Source of the DNA: Dehalobacterium formicoaceticum
GTDB taxonomy: Bacteria > Bacillota > Dehalobacteriia > Dehalobacteriales > Dehalobacteriaceae
Direction of reading: 5' to 3'
DNA: 64,000 nt
Assembly (NCBI RefSeq): GCF_002224645.1
Contig: NZ_CP022121.1
Location: 1,246,501 to 1,310,500 of the forward strand
The position numbers and the translations under genes were made by a program. The notes under the pieces are model-generated. The model had not been told where the DNA came from and made no database searches. It saw only the letters and a program-made list of their open reading frames with translations. Numbering within the stretch: the first letter of the stretch is position 1; the number at the start of each line of letters is the position of its first letter. Below are positions 8,544 through 17,397 of the stretch, piece by piece.

Positions 8544-9524
8544 ATGAAAGGGAAAGATTGCAGAAAAAGAAAAATAGGATTTTTGCTGGCCATGATATTG
8601 GCCCTGACACTTTTGGCCGGTTGCGGCCAGGAAAAGGCAAAGGAAGAAGGAACGGGACCAAAGCCAATTAAAATCGCTGTGCTTCCGGTGGAAGATACGA
8701 TGCCAATGCTGGTAGCGAAAGAAAAGGGATACTTTGCCGAGGAACAACTACAAGTAGAGCTGGTAAACTTCCAAAGCCCGGTGGAACAGAGTAATGGGAT
8801 GCAGTCCGGAGAAATGGACGGGATGCAGACAGATATGATTGTGGCTGCATTGCTGAAGGATTCCGGTTTGGATTTAAAGATCACTTCTATTACTTTAGGA
8901 GTTACACCCCAGGAAGGACGCTTTGCCATCCTTGCTTCGCCTCAATCGAATATCAATTCTCTGGAAGATTTAAAAGGAAAGAACATCGGAATTTCCTATA
9001 ACTCCATTATCGAATATGTTACCGACGGATTGTTGACAGCCGGGGGTATTGATCCCGCTGAGGTGAAGAAAACCGCAATTCCCAAAATTCCGGTGCGAAT
9101 GGAAATGCTGTTCAGCAATCAGATTGATGCCATTGTAGTGCCTGATCCCTTGGTTTCCTTTGCAGAGCACCAAGGGGCTAAGGTGATTGCCCAGGATACA
9201 GAAAAGAATCTTTCTCAAAACGTGTTGTTTTTTACTCAGAAAACCATCGAGGAAAATAGGGACGGAGTGGAAGCTTTTTATCGCGCCTATAGGAAGGCGG
9301 TAGATGATTTGAATGACCATCCGGAGGACTTTCGGACCTTATTGGTGGAAAATATTAATATTCCGGAGCCCATTGCAGATGCCTATCAGTTGCAGCATTA
9401 TCCCCAGCCTCAAGTACCCGGTGAGACGGATGTGCAGAATATATTGGATTGGATGAACAAAAAAGCACTCTTAAAAAATGATTTGAAATATCAAGATCTG
9501 GTACAGGAGATAAAGACTCCTTAG
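8544..9524 (+). CDS. Orphan ABC substrate-binding lipoprotein (NitT/TauT/ThiY-like)
   Basis: A 326-residue lipoprotein: basic start, hydrophobic stretch and lipobox LLAGC (Cys about residue 27). The mature part has the periplasmic-binding type 2 pattern of the NitT/TauT/SsuA/ThiY group: MPMLVAKEKGYFAEEQL near the start and LEDLKGKNIGIS in the middle. No permease or ATPase gene adjoins it, so it either serves a transporter encoded elsewhere or acts in sensing. The start is ATG 8544 behind GGGAGGGATGATAGG. Ligand unknown; sulfonates, nitrate analogues or pyrimidines are typical of the group. Confidence 0.85.
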   Translation: MKGKDCRKRKIGFLLAMILALTLLAGCGQEKAKEEGTGPKPIKIAVLPVEDTMPMLVAKEKGYFAEEQLQVELVNFQSPVEQSNGMQSGEMDGMQTDMIVAALLKDSGLDLKITSITLGVTPQEGRFAILASPQSNINSLEDLKGKNIGISYNSIIEYVTDGLLTAGGIDPAEVKKTAIPKIPVRMEMLFSNQIDAIVVPDPLVSFAEHQGAKVIAQDTEKNLSQNVLFFTQKTIEENRDGVEAFYRAYRKAVDDLNDHPEDFRTLLVENINIPEPIADAYQLQHYPQPQVPGETDVQNILDWMNKKALLKNDLKYQDLVQEIKTP

Positions 9525-9570
9525 CATCGGAAGCAATAAACTTTGCTTGATGCAAAAACTTTGTTTATGA

Positions 9571-9597
9571 GGAACGGTTAGCGACCGTTCTTTTTTC
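9571..9597 (+). terminator. Terminator after the orphan binding protein
   Basis: GAACGGT and ACCGTTC pair around TAGCG and are followed by TTTTTT. Confidence 0.85.
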
Positions 9598-9627
9598 TCG
9601 TTCGCCCAAAATCTCCGATTGAACCCT

Positions 9628-10308
9628 TTACGGACCGTCCCCCCGGTTTCCCAGTTTTTCTTTGTCCAGAATTTTAATGCCCTTTCGGGAAACCTTTAAT
9701 ATGCCTTCATTGGAAAAGTATTTCAGCATTCGTGAAATCACTTCCCGAGCACTGCCCATATGTCCTGCTATCTGTTCGTGTGTCAAGGTAATTGTATCGC
9801 TGTTTTCCAGATTTGCTTGGTTAAGCAAAAACATTGCGAGCCGTTTGTCCAGCTTCATGAACAGGATTTGCTCCATTACCCACATGGCCTCAGAAAAGCG
9901 CAGGGAAATTATGTCCGTCATAAAACTCATGACTTGCGGATTTTCTTTGGCAATTCTATCATAGGTTGCCACACTTATGATGTAAACTTCAGTAGAGCAT
10001 TCAGCGTCAACATGTATATCAAAGGATATATTTTTGATAACGCAGGATGCGGAAAGAAGACAGATATCCTTGTTCACCAACCTGAACAGAGTCACCTCTT
10101 TCCCCTCATCAGACAGCATATATACCCGGAGCCTTCCGCTTTTTACGGTAAGTACTCCAATGCAGTCCCCAGAACCGTTATGGATTTTTTCCCCTTTTTT
10201 ATATATTTTCAGTTCTGTATGTTCAGCAACTTCATTTTTTTCTGCTTCATTCAGACTCTTCCAAAACGGCAGTAATTCAGATAATTTTTTTGTATCTTTA
10301 AAGGTCAA
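9628..10308 (-). CDS. Crp/Fnr-family transcription regulator
   Basis: A 226-residue protein with an N-terminal cyclic-nucleotide-binding-like barrel and a C-terminal winged helix. The recognition helix region reads THEQIAGHMGSAREVISRMLKYF (in parts), typical of the family. The barrel lacks the N-terminal Cys cluster of Fnr, so an iron-sulfur sensor is unlikely; a small ligand, haem or redox-sensitive Cys pair (two Cys lie near residue 85) remain possible. The start is TTG at 10308 behind GAAGG. It is divergent from the CoA-disulfide-reductase fusion gene and probably controls it. Confidence 0.88.
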   Translation of the reverse strand: MTFKDTKKLSELLPFWKSLNEAEKNEVAEHTELKIYKKGEKIHNGSGDCIGVLTVKSGRLRVYMLSDEGKEVTLFRLVNKDICLLSASCVIKNISFDIHVDAECSTEVYIISVATYDRIAKENPQVMSFMTDIISLRFSEAMWVMEQILFMKLDKRLAMFLLNQANLENSDTITLTHEQIAGHMGSAREVISRMLKYFSNEGILKVSRKGIKILDKEKLGNRGDGP

Positions 10309-10337
10309 TCTTATCGCCTTCTTTCTACCTATAGTGT

Positions 10338-10350
10338 GACTTTGTCACTG
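10338..10350. promoter_or_regulatory. Candidate Crp/Fnr-family operator
   Basis: GTGAC-TTT-GTCAC is a perfect inverted repeat, extended to TGTGAC on one side, in the intergenic region between the regulator and its divergent neighbour. It resembles the TGTGA...TCACA pattern of Crp-type sites but with one base less between the half sites. Its position, 30 bp from the regulator start, would suit autoregulation. Confidence 0.5.
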
Positions 10351-10543
10351 AGCTGATGCGAAAAAAATGATAAAGTTAATATAAATAAAAGCAATAAGAA
10401 GATGATATGATCTAAGTTCTTTTCTGCACTAGAATATTCCTGCTTATTATTGCAAATTAGGAGACTCATTATTAATAGATTCTAATAAGATGTGAGATTT
10501 ACTGTTTATCAACTTTCATTTAATTAGAGAGGAGAATAATTTT

Positions 10544-13054
10544 ATGAAAAAGAAAGTATTGATTATCGGCGGAGTAGCCGGCGGTGCAACCACAGCTGCC
10601 AGACTCAGAAGGCTTGATGAAACAGCCGAAATCATAATTTTGGAGAGGGGAGAATATATCTCCTATGCCAACTGCGGTCTGCCTTATCATATCGGCGATG
10701 TGATCAAGGAACGGGGGTCTTTGTTGCTGCAGACGCCGGAAGCAATGAAAGCTAGATTCAACATAGATGTCAGAGTCAATAACGAGGCTTTGTCCATTGA
10801 AAAGGAGCGCAAGGTTGTTTCTGTGCTAGACAAAAAGACTGGAAAAGAATATGAGGAAAGCTATGACACCCTTTTGATTGCCACCGGTTCCTCACCTCTC
10901 AAACCATCTATCCCGGGAATTGACGGGCCGGGAATCTATTCTCTTTGGACCATCCCGGATACAGATAAAATTAAAAGCTTCATCAGTACAAAAAAGCCAA
11001 AGAAAGCGGCCATAATCGGCGGCGGCTTCATCGGCCTGGAGATGGCGGAAAATTTACATGCTGCTGGATGTGAAGTGACAGTTATCGAAATGCAAAACCA
11101 AGTAATGGCGCCAATTGATTTTGAAATGGCCCAACTTCTCCACGAAAACATGAGGATGAACCAAGTGCAATTAGTGTTGAACGACGGGGTGAAGTCATTT
11201 GAGGGAGTAGACGGAACGACCATAATTCAGCTGCAGAGTGGCAAGGCTATAGAAGCGGAACTTGTGATTTTATCCATTGGGATCAAACCAAACAGTGTGC
11301 TTGCCAAAGAGGCAGGATTAGCACTTAATGAAAGAGGGGGAGTCGTTGTTAATGAATATCTCAAGACATCCGAACCCAGCATTTATGCCGTGGGAGATGT
11401 CATAGAGGTAGAGGACTATATTTCCAAAAATAAGACCATGGTTCCCCTTGCCGGCCCGGCAAATAAGCAGGCCCGTATCTGTGCCAACAACATTGCCAGA
11501 GAATTTGGTGTTTTAGGCGGAGATTTGGAAAAGTACAAGGGAACCCAGGGCACATCTATCGCAAAGGTCTTTGACCTGACCGTGGCATCCACCGGTGTAA
11601 ATGAAAAAACCTTGAAAAAATGGGGCAAGGAATTTAACAAGGATTACTTTGTGGCTTTGATCAATCAAAAATCCCATGCGGGCTATTACCCTGGGGCAAC
11701 TCCCCTTACCTTGAAAATGCTTTTTAGCCCGGAAGGCAAAATTTTCGGCGCTCAAATTATTGGCCAGGATGGTGTGGATAAGAGGATCGATACTATTGCT
11801 GCGGCAATCCGCCTGGGTGGAACTATTTATGATTTGGCTGAACTGGAGCTTGCTTATGCCCCTCCTTATTCCTCCGCCAAGGATCCCGTAAATATGCTGG
11901 GCTTTGTGGCCGAAAATATCTTAAATGGGCTTGTATCTATCGTAGGCTGGAATGGGTTGGAGGAGCTTAAAAAATCAGAAGACAAAAATTATACAATCCT
12001 TGATGTCAGCGAAGATATAGAAAGGATGGCCTTCTTTATTCCGGATTCATATCATATTCCTTTAGGACAATTAAGGAATCGTTTAGGGGAATTGGATAAA
12101 GAAAAACTAATCATTGTATACTGCGCTATAGGTGTCAGGGCATATAATGCAGCCAGAATGATGATGAATTCAGGATTTAAAAAGGTAAAGATCTTCCCGG
12201 GAGGCTCATCTTTCTATAAATCACTTTATCACGACCAGCTTTCGGATATGACACCAACGGAAAATAAACCTCAGGGAGTTATAGATATGAGTAAGGTTGT
12301 GGCAAAACAGACGCTGGACTGCAGTGGTCTGCAGTGCCCGGGTCCTATCATGAAGGTCTATGAAACTATAAAAGGAATGTCGGACGGTGAAATTATTCAG
12401 GTTTCGGCAACTGATATGGGCTTTGCCCGGGATATTGACGCCTGGTGCAAGAGGACAGGAAACTGCCTTTTGAAATCGGAAAGGGCTGGTAAGGAAAATA
12501 TTGTTTATATACAAAAGGGCCGGGAAAACACTTCAGCACAACCGGCTGATCTGCCTAAAGAAACTCAAATTGTCACCGAACTACCTCAAGGTAAAAATAT
12601 CATCGTTTTCAGTGGTGATCTGGATAAAGTACTGGCTGCATTTATTATTGCCAACGGAGCCGCTGCCATGGGAAGACCGGTCAGTATGTTCTTTACCTTT
12701 TGGGGGCTAAATGCTCTGAGGAGACCCAACAAGCAAAACATTAAGAAGCCTTTCCTGGACAGCATGTTCGGAGCCATGATGCCAAGAGGAGCTTCAAAGC
12801 TTAAGCTTTCAAAAATGAATATGGGCGGCATGGGCACTGAGATGATGAAAAAAGTAATGAGGGATAAAAATGTGGATTCTTTAGAAATCCTCATGAACCA
12901 GGCCATCCAGAATGGAGTAAAGCTCATAGCCTGCAGCATGTCGATGGATATTATGGGAATAACAAAGGATGAGCTAATAGATGGCATCGGTTATGCCGGC
13001 GTTGCAACAATGCTTGGAGACGCGGAAGAGTCAAATATGAGTTTGTTCATTTAA
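10544..13054 (+). CDS. CoA-disulfide reductase with rhodanese, TusA-like and DsrE-like domains
   Basis: An 836-residue four-domain fusion. Residues 1 to about 450 are an FAD/NAD(P)H disulfide reductase of the CoADR/Npsr type: GGVAGGATTAARLRR binds FAD, the single redox Cys is C44 in YANCGLPYH, and GGGFIGLEMAENL is the NAD(P) site. About 460-555 is a rhodanese domain with C527 in the loop YCAIGVRAY. About 585-660 is a TusA domain with CPGP at C598. The rest resembles DsrE/DsrF-type sulfur-relay proteins (IIVFSGDLDKVLAAFIIANGA in parts). Family knowledge suggests handling of persulfide, polysulfide or CoA-disulfide sulfur. Expressed from a divergent intergenic region shared with the Crp/Fnr gene. 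Confidence 0.9.
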   Translation: MKKKVLIIGGVAGGATTAARLRRLDETAEIIILERGEYISYANCGLPYHIGDVIKERGSLLLQTPEAMKARFNIDVRVNNEALSIEKERKVVSVLDKKTGKEYEESYDTLLIATGSSPLKPSIPGIDGPGIYSLWTIPDTDKIKSFISTKKPKKAAIIGGGFIGLEMAENLHAAGCEVTVIEMQNQVMAPIDFEMAQLLHENMRMNQVQLVLNDGVKSFEGVDGTTIIQLQSGKAIEAELVILSIGIKPNSVLAKEAGLALNERGGVVVNEYLKTSEPSIYAVGDVIEVEDYISKNKTMVPLAGPANKQARICANNIAREFGVLGGDLEKYKGTQGTSIAKVFDLTVASTGVNEKTLKKWGKEFNKDYFVALINQKSHAGYYPGATPLTLKMLFSPEGKIFGAQIIGQDGVDKRIDTIAAAIRLGGTIYDLAELELAYAPPYSSAKDPVNMLGFVAENILNGLVSIVGWNGLEELKKSEDKNYTILDVSEDIERMAFFIPDSYHIPLGQLRNRLGELDKEKLIIVYCAIGVRAYNAARMMMNSGFKKVKIFPGGSSFYKSLYHDQLSDMTPTENKPQGVIDMSKVVAKQTLDCSGLQCPGPIMKVYETIKGMSDGEIIQVSATDMGFARDIDAWCKRTGNCLLKSERAGKENIVYIQKGRENTSAQPADLPKETQIVTELPQGKNIIVFSGDLDKVLAAFIIANGAAAMGRPVSMFFTFWGLNALRRPNKQNIKKPFLDSMFGAMMPRGASKLKLSKMNMGGMGTEMMKKVMRDKNVDSLEILMNQAIQNGVKLIACSMSMDIMGITKDELIDGIGYAGVATMLGDAEESNMSLFI

Positions 13055-13057
13055 TTT

Positions 13058-13100
13058 AACCCGAGGGGACGGCAGACTGCCGTCCCTTCGGGTTTCAATT
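13058..13100 (+). terminator. Terminator after the CoA-disulfide-reductase fusion
   Basis: AACCCGA...TCGGGTT encloses GGGACGGCA-GAC-TGCCGTCCC; the long GC-rich stem is followed by a T-rich stretch. Confidence 0.85.
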
Positions 13101-13161
13101 TACGAAAAGGCTGGCAAGGATCCAGAACTTTTAGTATACTACTTGGTGGAGAGTGATTTGT

Positions 13162-13620
13162 GTGAAAACCATCATCTATTATCTTGTGTCATTTCTGGCC
13201 GGCGCAACGGCAATCATTCAGGCAGGTGTGAACGGACAATTAAAAACAGCGGTAGGGGGGCCGGTCTTGGCCTCCCTGATCAGTTTCTTTGTTGGGACCT
13301 TGACCTTAGGTATTGTTTTTACTGTTTCCGTGATCAACGGTTATCAGCTACTGCCATCTCCGGAAAGTCTACAGAATACTCATTGGTGGATGTGGATCGG
13401 GGGAATTCTTGGTGCTTTTTTTGTCTTTGTGTCGATTTTGTGCGTTCCTAAAATCGGTTTTGCCTGTATGTTTTGTTTAATGATTACCGGACAAATTCTG
13501 ATTTCCTTGATCTTTGATCACTTTGGCGCTTTTGGGAACAGTATTTACCCGATGAATCCTTATCGGGCTTTGGGGGCAATCATGCTCATTGGCGGCGTTT
13601 ATCTGATTCAAACCCATTAA
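13162..13620 (+). CDS. YdcZ-family (DUF606) DMT membrane protein
   Basis: A 152-residue protein with four or five hydrophobic helices: AGATAIIQAGVNGQL in helix 1 and PYRALGAIMLIGGVYLI in the last helix are the family pattern. DUF606 proteins are half-size relatives of drug/metabolite transporters and usually work as dimers or as pairs; the substrate is unknown. The GTG at 13162 follows GGTGGAGAG; a GTG three codons upstream overlaps that site. Confidence 0.85.
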   Translation: MKTIIYYLVSFLAGATAIIQAGVNGQLKTAVGGPVLASLISFFVGTLTLGIVFTVSVINGYQLLPSPESLQNTHWWMWIGGILGAFFVFVSILCVPKIGFACMFCLMITGQILISLIFDHFGAFGNSIYPMNPYRALGAIMLIGGVYLIQTH

Positions 13621-13641
13621 AATAGGAAGCAGAAAAGAATA

Positions 13642-13670
13642 TTGACAAGATAGTTTAATTTTGCTAAAGT
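13642..13670 (+). promoter_or_regulatory. Promoter of the glyQS T-box operon
   Basis: TTGACA, 17 bp, TAAAGT. Transcription would begin just before the T-box leader. Confidence 0.65.
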
Positions 13671-13679
13671 TGTAGAATA

Positions 13680-13926
13680 ATAAAGAAGCAATGACGGAGA
13701 TAAGTAGCCAGCGGATTATAAGCAGAGAGCCGGGCGGGTGGAAAACGGCAATAATGCTGGGGAAGGCACTCCTGAGCTATTCAGGTGAAAGTACATATAG
13801 TCTGAATCGGAGCTTCCTCCGTTATCAAAGAATGAAGATGGACTTTGATGTCAATCAGGGTGGAACCGCGGGAAATCAGCCTCTCGTCCCTGCAGCTCTT
13901 TGCTGCAGAGACGGGGGGCTTTTATA
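13680..13926 (+). ncRNA. T-box leader (glycyl-tRNA sensing) with terminator
   Basis: The T-box proper AGGGTGGAACCGCGGG is at 13857-13872; its UGGAACC part pairs with the free 3' end of uncharged tRNA in the antiterminator. The competing terminator is at 13879-13926, with CCCTGCAG/CTGCAG stems and CCTCTCG...GGGGGGC before TTTTA. The upstream 170 bases are rich in GC arms as expected for stem I. The gene downstream is glyQ, so the specifier should be a Gly codon. I did not assign the specifier triplet with certainty. Confidence 0.93.
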
Positions 13927-14007
13927 ATATGTGCAGCTAAGGTTTGCACCAATCCTAGGATTGATGCAAGCCAAGGTTTCTAATATTCTAATATTGGAGG
14001 GAATATG

Positions 14008-14976
14008 ATGAATTTCCAGGAACTTATTTTAGCATTGAACAAATTCTGGGGTGAACAAAACTGCATTATTCAGCAGCCCTATGATATGGAAAAAGGTGCC
14101 GGCACCATGAACCCGGCTACAGCCCTCAGGGCTTTAGGACCGGAACCTTGGAATGTCGCATATGTGGAGCCTTCCCGACGTCCTACGGATGGGCGTTACG
14201 GGGAAAATCCCAATCGTTTGCAGCATTATTATCAGTATCAGGTGATCCTCAAACCTTCCCCGGATAACATTGTGGAGCTCTATATGGACAGCCTTCGCGC
14301 CATCGGCATTAAACCGGAAGAACATGATATCCGCCTGGTGGAGGATAATTGGGAATCTGCTAACTTAGGGGCGTGGGGACTAGGTTGGGAGGTCTGGCTG
14401 GACGGGATGGAAATCACCCAGTTCACCTATTTCCAGCAGTTCGGGGGTTTGGAATGCCGACCGGTGAGCGGAGAGATTACATACGGGATCGAACGCTTGG
14501 CCATGTTTATTCAAAAAGTAAACAGCGTTTACGATATTGAATGGGTTGATGGGATTACTTATGGAGATGTGCATCATCAAACTGAGGTGGATTATTCTCA
14601 TTATAATTTCACCGTAGCCAATACCAATATGCTCTTTCAGCTTTTTGATATGTATGAGGAGGAATTTAAAAGAACCATCGATCATGGTTTGGTGCAGCCG
14701 GCATATGATTATGTGCTGAAATGCTCCCATACCTTTAACCTACTGGATGCCCGCGGGGCCATCAGTGTCACGGAACGACAAAGCTATATCACCAGGGTGC
14801 GCAATTTAGCCAAGGTGGTAAGCGTTGCCTATGTAGATCAGAGAGAAAAATTAGGGTTTCCTTTGATTAAGGATCCGGAAAAAAGAGAGAAAATGGGCCT
14901 TGCTTCCTTAGAAAAGGTTAAGGCAAGCCTGACTGACCTTCAAGGCAACGCAATGAATGATGGAAAGGAGGCCTAA
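14008..14976 (+). CDS. glyQ: Glycyl-tRNA synthetase alpha subunit
   Basis: A 322-residue class II synthetase catalytic subunit. It has the highly conserved start [18 protein letters not shown], motif region [22 protein letters not shown] (in parts) near residues 50-70, and [13 protein letters not shown] around residue 140. The alpha subunit forms an alpha2-beta2 enzyme with GlyS. Two adjacent ATG codons are available; the second (14008) is spaced seven bases from GGAGGG. Expression is set by the T-box leader. Confidence 0.96.
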   Translation: MNFQELILALNKFWGEQNCIIQQPYDMEKGAGTMNPATALRALGPEPWNVAYVEPSRRPTDGRYGENPNRLQHYYQYQVILKPSPDNIVELYMDSLRAIGIKPEEHDIRLVEDNWESANLGAWGLGWEVWLDGMEITQFTYFQQFGGLECRPVSGEITYGIERLAMFIQKVNSVYDIEWVDGITYGDVHHQTEVDYSHYNFTVANTNMLFQLFDMYEEEFKRTIDHGLVQPAYDYVLKCSHTFNLLDARGAISVTERQSYITRVRNLAKVVSVAYVDQREKLGFPLIKDPEKREKMGLASLEKVKASLTDLQGNAMNDGKEA

Positions 14977-14978
14977 TA

Positions 14979-17057
14979 ATGGCCAAGGATTTGTTATTTG
15001 AACTGGGAACAGAAGAAATTCCCGCTCGCTTTATGGCACCGGCCCTCAGACAGATGAAGGAACTGTTGGAGGCGGGCTTAAAGGAGCTTCGATTAGATTA
15101 TTCCACGCTGAATGTTTATGGCACACCTCGTAGACTAGCATTATTGGTGAAAGAACTGGCGGAGCAACAGTCAGATTTGGCAGAAGAAGTAAAAGGGCCT
15201 TCGATCAAAGCCGCCTATGACGGTGACGGCAATCCTACTAAGGCAGTTTTGGGCTTTGCCCGGGGGCAGGGTGTTCAGGTTGAGGATCTGGTAGTGCAAG
15301 AAACCCCTACCGGTAAGTATGTTTTTGCCACGAAAAGAAACGCAGGACAGTCGGCAGAAGCAGTGCTTCCAGATATGCTGACCAGTATTGTTCATAAGCT
15401 TTATTTCCCCAAGCCCATGCGCTGGGGAGATTCAGATTTGAAATTTGCCCGCCCCATTCGCTGGATTGCCGCCCTTTTGGGCAATGAAGTATTGAAAATC
15501 ACAATCGGGGATATTAAAGCGGACCGTTTCAGCCGCAGTCATCGTTTTCTAGGTTCCGGCGTGGTGGAATTAGCTTCTCCTCAAGAATATATTCAAAAGT
15601 TAAAAGAAAACTATTGTATTGTCGATCAGGAAGAGAGAAAAGAGCTGATTTGGGAACAGATTACCGCCGTGGCTGCGGAAAATAGAGGGAAGGTGCACAA
15701 GGACGAGAAATTATTGGAAGAGGTCACCCAACTTCTGGAATATCCTACCGCTTTATGCGGCAGCTTTGAAGAAAAGTATTTGGCTTTGCCTCAGGAATTA
15801 TTAATAACCCCGATGCGGGAACATCAGCGTTATTTCCCGGTATTTAAAGAGGATGGATCATTATTACCGAAATTCATTACGGTGCGAAATGGTTTGGAGA
15901 AACATATCGATATTGTCACTGCCGGTAATGAGAAAGTGCTGCGTGCCCGGCTGGCCGATGCGGAATTCTTTTATACAGAAGATCTTAAGAAGAATTTAGA
16001 GGATAATGTAGCCAAGTTGGACACAATTGTTTTCCATGAAAAACTTGGCAGTCTTGGTGACAAAGTAAAGCGGGTAGAAAAACTGGCTCGGTATATAGGA
16101 ACCCAATTAGGTTTCTCGGCGGAAGAACTTAATGCTACAAGTCGGGCTGCTTTTTTAGCCAAAGCCGATCTCGTCTCTAATGTGGTGTATGAATTCCCGG
16201 AACTCCAAGGCATTATGGGTGAATACTATGCCAGGCATGCCGGGGAAGAGGAGGCTGTTGCAGTTGCCATCAGGGAACATTACCTGCCGCGTTTTGCCGG
16301 GGATGAATTGCCTGCCACAAAAATAGGAATGGCTTTGTCTATTGCCGATAAGTTGGATAGTATTGTGGGCTTTTTTGGCATGGATATTCAACCTACCGGC
16401 TCCCAGGATCCTTATGCCCTGCGCAGACAGGCTCTGGGCATCGTTCATACGGTTTTAAACCGTGATCTGGAAATATCCTTGAGTAAAATGGTGGAGGAAT
16501 CCGATCAGCTTTTAACAGAACAGGTGGATTTCATTCACTCTCCGGAGAAAACTTTGGGAGACCTCCTTGCCTTTTTTAAACAGAGAATGGAAAACGTATT
16601 GTCTGAAGCCGGGGTGCGTTACGATGTGATCAATGCTGTTTTAGCAGGTCAACTGGATAATCTTGATGTAGCGAATCAAAAGGCTGTTGCCCTTAGTGCT
16701 TTCCGGGAAACGGAAGAATTCCGTCAGTTGATCACCGGTTTTAAAAGGGCAGCTAACCTGGCCAAAAATGCCACCCATAGTCAGGTAAAAGAGGAGCTGC
16801 TCTCCGATCCGGCGGAAACTCAGCTTTATCAGGAATTTCAAAAGGTTAAGAAGGCTGCTGATTCTTTATTGCAGGCCAAGGATTATCAAAAAGCCCTGAC
16901 TATGATCGGTGAGTTGCGAACTGTCATTGATGTTTTCTTTACCGCGGTCATGGTCATGGTGGAAGATGAAGAGATCAAAGAAAACCGCCTGGCCTTATTA
17001 AAACAAATTGCTGATTATGTTAAGAACATTGCCGATCTTTCTCAATTAGTAGATTGA
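14979..17057 (+). CDS. glyS: Glycyl-tRNA synthetase beta subunit
   Basis: A 692-residue protein, normal length for the bacterial beta subunit, which recognises tRNA-Gly and edits. It begins LLFELGTEEIPARFM, the canonical family start, and PKPMRWGDSDLKFARPIRW (in parts) is near residue 150. An HD-like region is around residue 430 and the anticodon-binding helical domain lies at the C-terminus. Only two bases separate it from glyQ, and the ribosome site GGAGG overlaps the glyQ end. Confidence 0.96.
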   Translation: MAKDLLFELGTEEIPARFMAPALRQMKELLEAGLKELRLDYSTLNVYGTPRRLALLVKELAEQQSDLAEEVKGPSIKAAYDGDGNPTKAVLGFARGQGVQVEDLVVQETPTGKYVFATKRNAGQSAEAVLPDMLTSIVHKLYFPKPMRWGDSDLKFARPIRWIAALLGNEVLKITIGDIKADRFSRSHRFLGSGVVELASPQEYIQKLKENYCIVDQEERKELIWEQITAVAAENRGKVHKDEKLLEEVTQLLEYPTALCGSFEEKYLALPQELLITPMREHQRYFPVFKEDGSLLPKFITVRNGLEKHIDIVTAGNEKVLRARLADAEFFYTEDLKKNLEDNVAKLDTIVFHEKLGSLGDKVKRVEKLARYIGTQLGFSAEELNATSRAAFLAKADLVSNVVYEFPELQGIMGEYYARHAGEEEAVAVAIREHYLPRFAGDELPATKIGMALSIADKLDSIVGFFGMDIQPTGSQDPYALRRQALGIVHTVLNRDLEISLSKMVEESDQLLTEQVDFIHSPEKTLGDLLAFFKQRMENVLSEAGVRYDVINAVLAGQLDNLDVANQKAVALSAFRETEEFRQLITGFKRAANLAKNATHSQVKEELLSDPAETQLYQEFQKVKKAADSLLQAKDYQKALTMIGELRTVIDVFFTAVMVMVEDEEIKENRLALLKQIADYVKNIADLSQLVD

Positions 17058-17065
17058 CGCAAGTT

Positions 17066-17171
17066 CTTAACTTGCTAAGTGGTTTTCTTAGCAAGTTTTA
17101 GAAACGCTAATACATGACTTAGTTGGCGTTTGACTCCCGCCTTTGCGGGAGACTTATGCCAAGTTAGTCAG
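17066..17171. repeat. Extended structured element of unknown type downstream of glyS
   Basis: Two strong palindromes lie in tandem. The first pairs AACTTGCTAAG with CTTAGCAAGTT. The second is an imperfect long hairpin: GACTTAGTTGGC pairs with GCCAAGTTAGTC (10 of 12 positions) and encloses CTCCCGC-CTTT-GCGGGAG. No ORF covers it. The nested shape is reminiscent of dispersed palindromic repeats rather than of a plain terminator. Confidence 0.5.
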
Positions 17172-17237
17172 GTGGACACAAGTCCTTAACTGGTAAGTTT
17201 TTTGCACACCAGGTTTTTGAAAATTTAATGTTATCAA

Positions 17238-17276
17238 GAGAACCTTTGCTGTTAATCAGCGGGGTTCTTTTTTTAA
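17238..17276 (+). terminator. Terminator of the glyQS operon
   Basis: AGAACC...GGTTCT encloses GCTG...CAGC and is followed by a seven-base T run. Confidence 0.85.
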
Positions 17277-17322
17277 TTAAAATTATAAGTCATTATTCGA
17301 GCTTATTTTGCAATATATCCTA

Positions 17323-17381
17323 TTGACTTAAAAAGGAAAATTCAATATAGTATATGTTATATTATTAAATAAACTTAATAA
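17323..17381 (+). promoter_or_regulatory. Promoter and inverted repeat before ccpN
   Basis: TTGACT (17323), 17 bp, TATAGT (17346) is a good sigma-A promoter. Directly downstream TTATTAA and TTAATAA (17362-17381) form an inverted repeat separated by six bases, a possible operator, perhaps for autoregulation by CcpN. Confidence 0.6.
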
Positions 17382-17397
17382 TGTATCACATTCCTGA

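Noticed and set aside
12586-12987. Minus-strand open frame of 133 codons inside the CoA-disulfide-reductase gene
   Set aside because: It is the shadow of a strongly conserved plus-strand DsrE-like domain, has no ribosome site and shows no family features. The same holds for antisense frames inside mgtE, BCCT, trxB and grd genes.
13058-13100. Relation of the GGGGACGG hairpin here to the 68-bp palindrome at 57489
   Set aside because: Only eight bases agree; this one is an ordinary terminator with a different stem.
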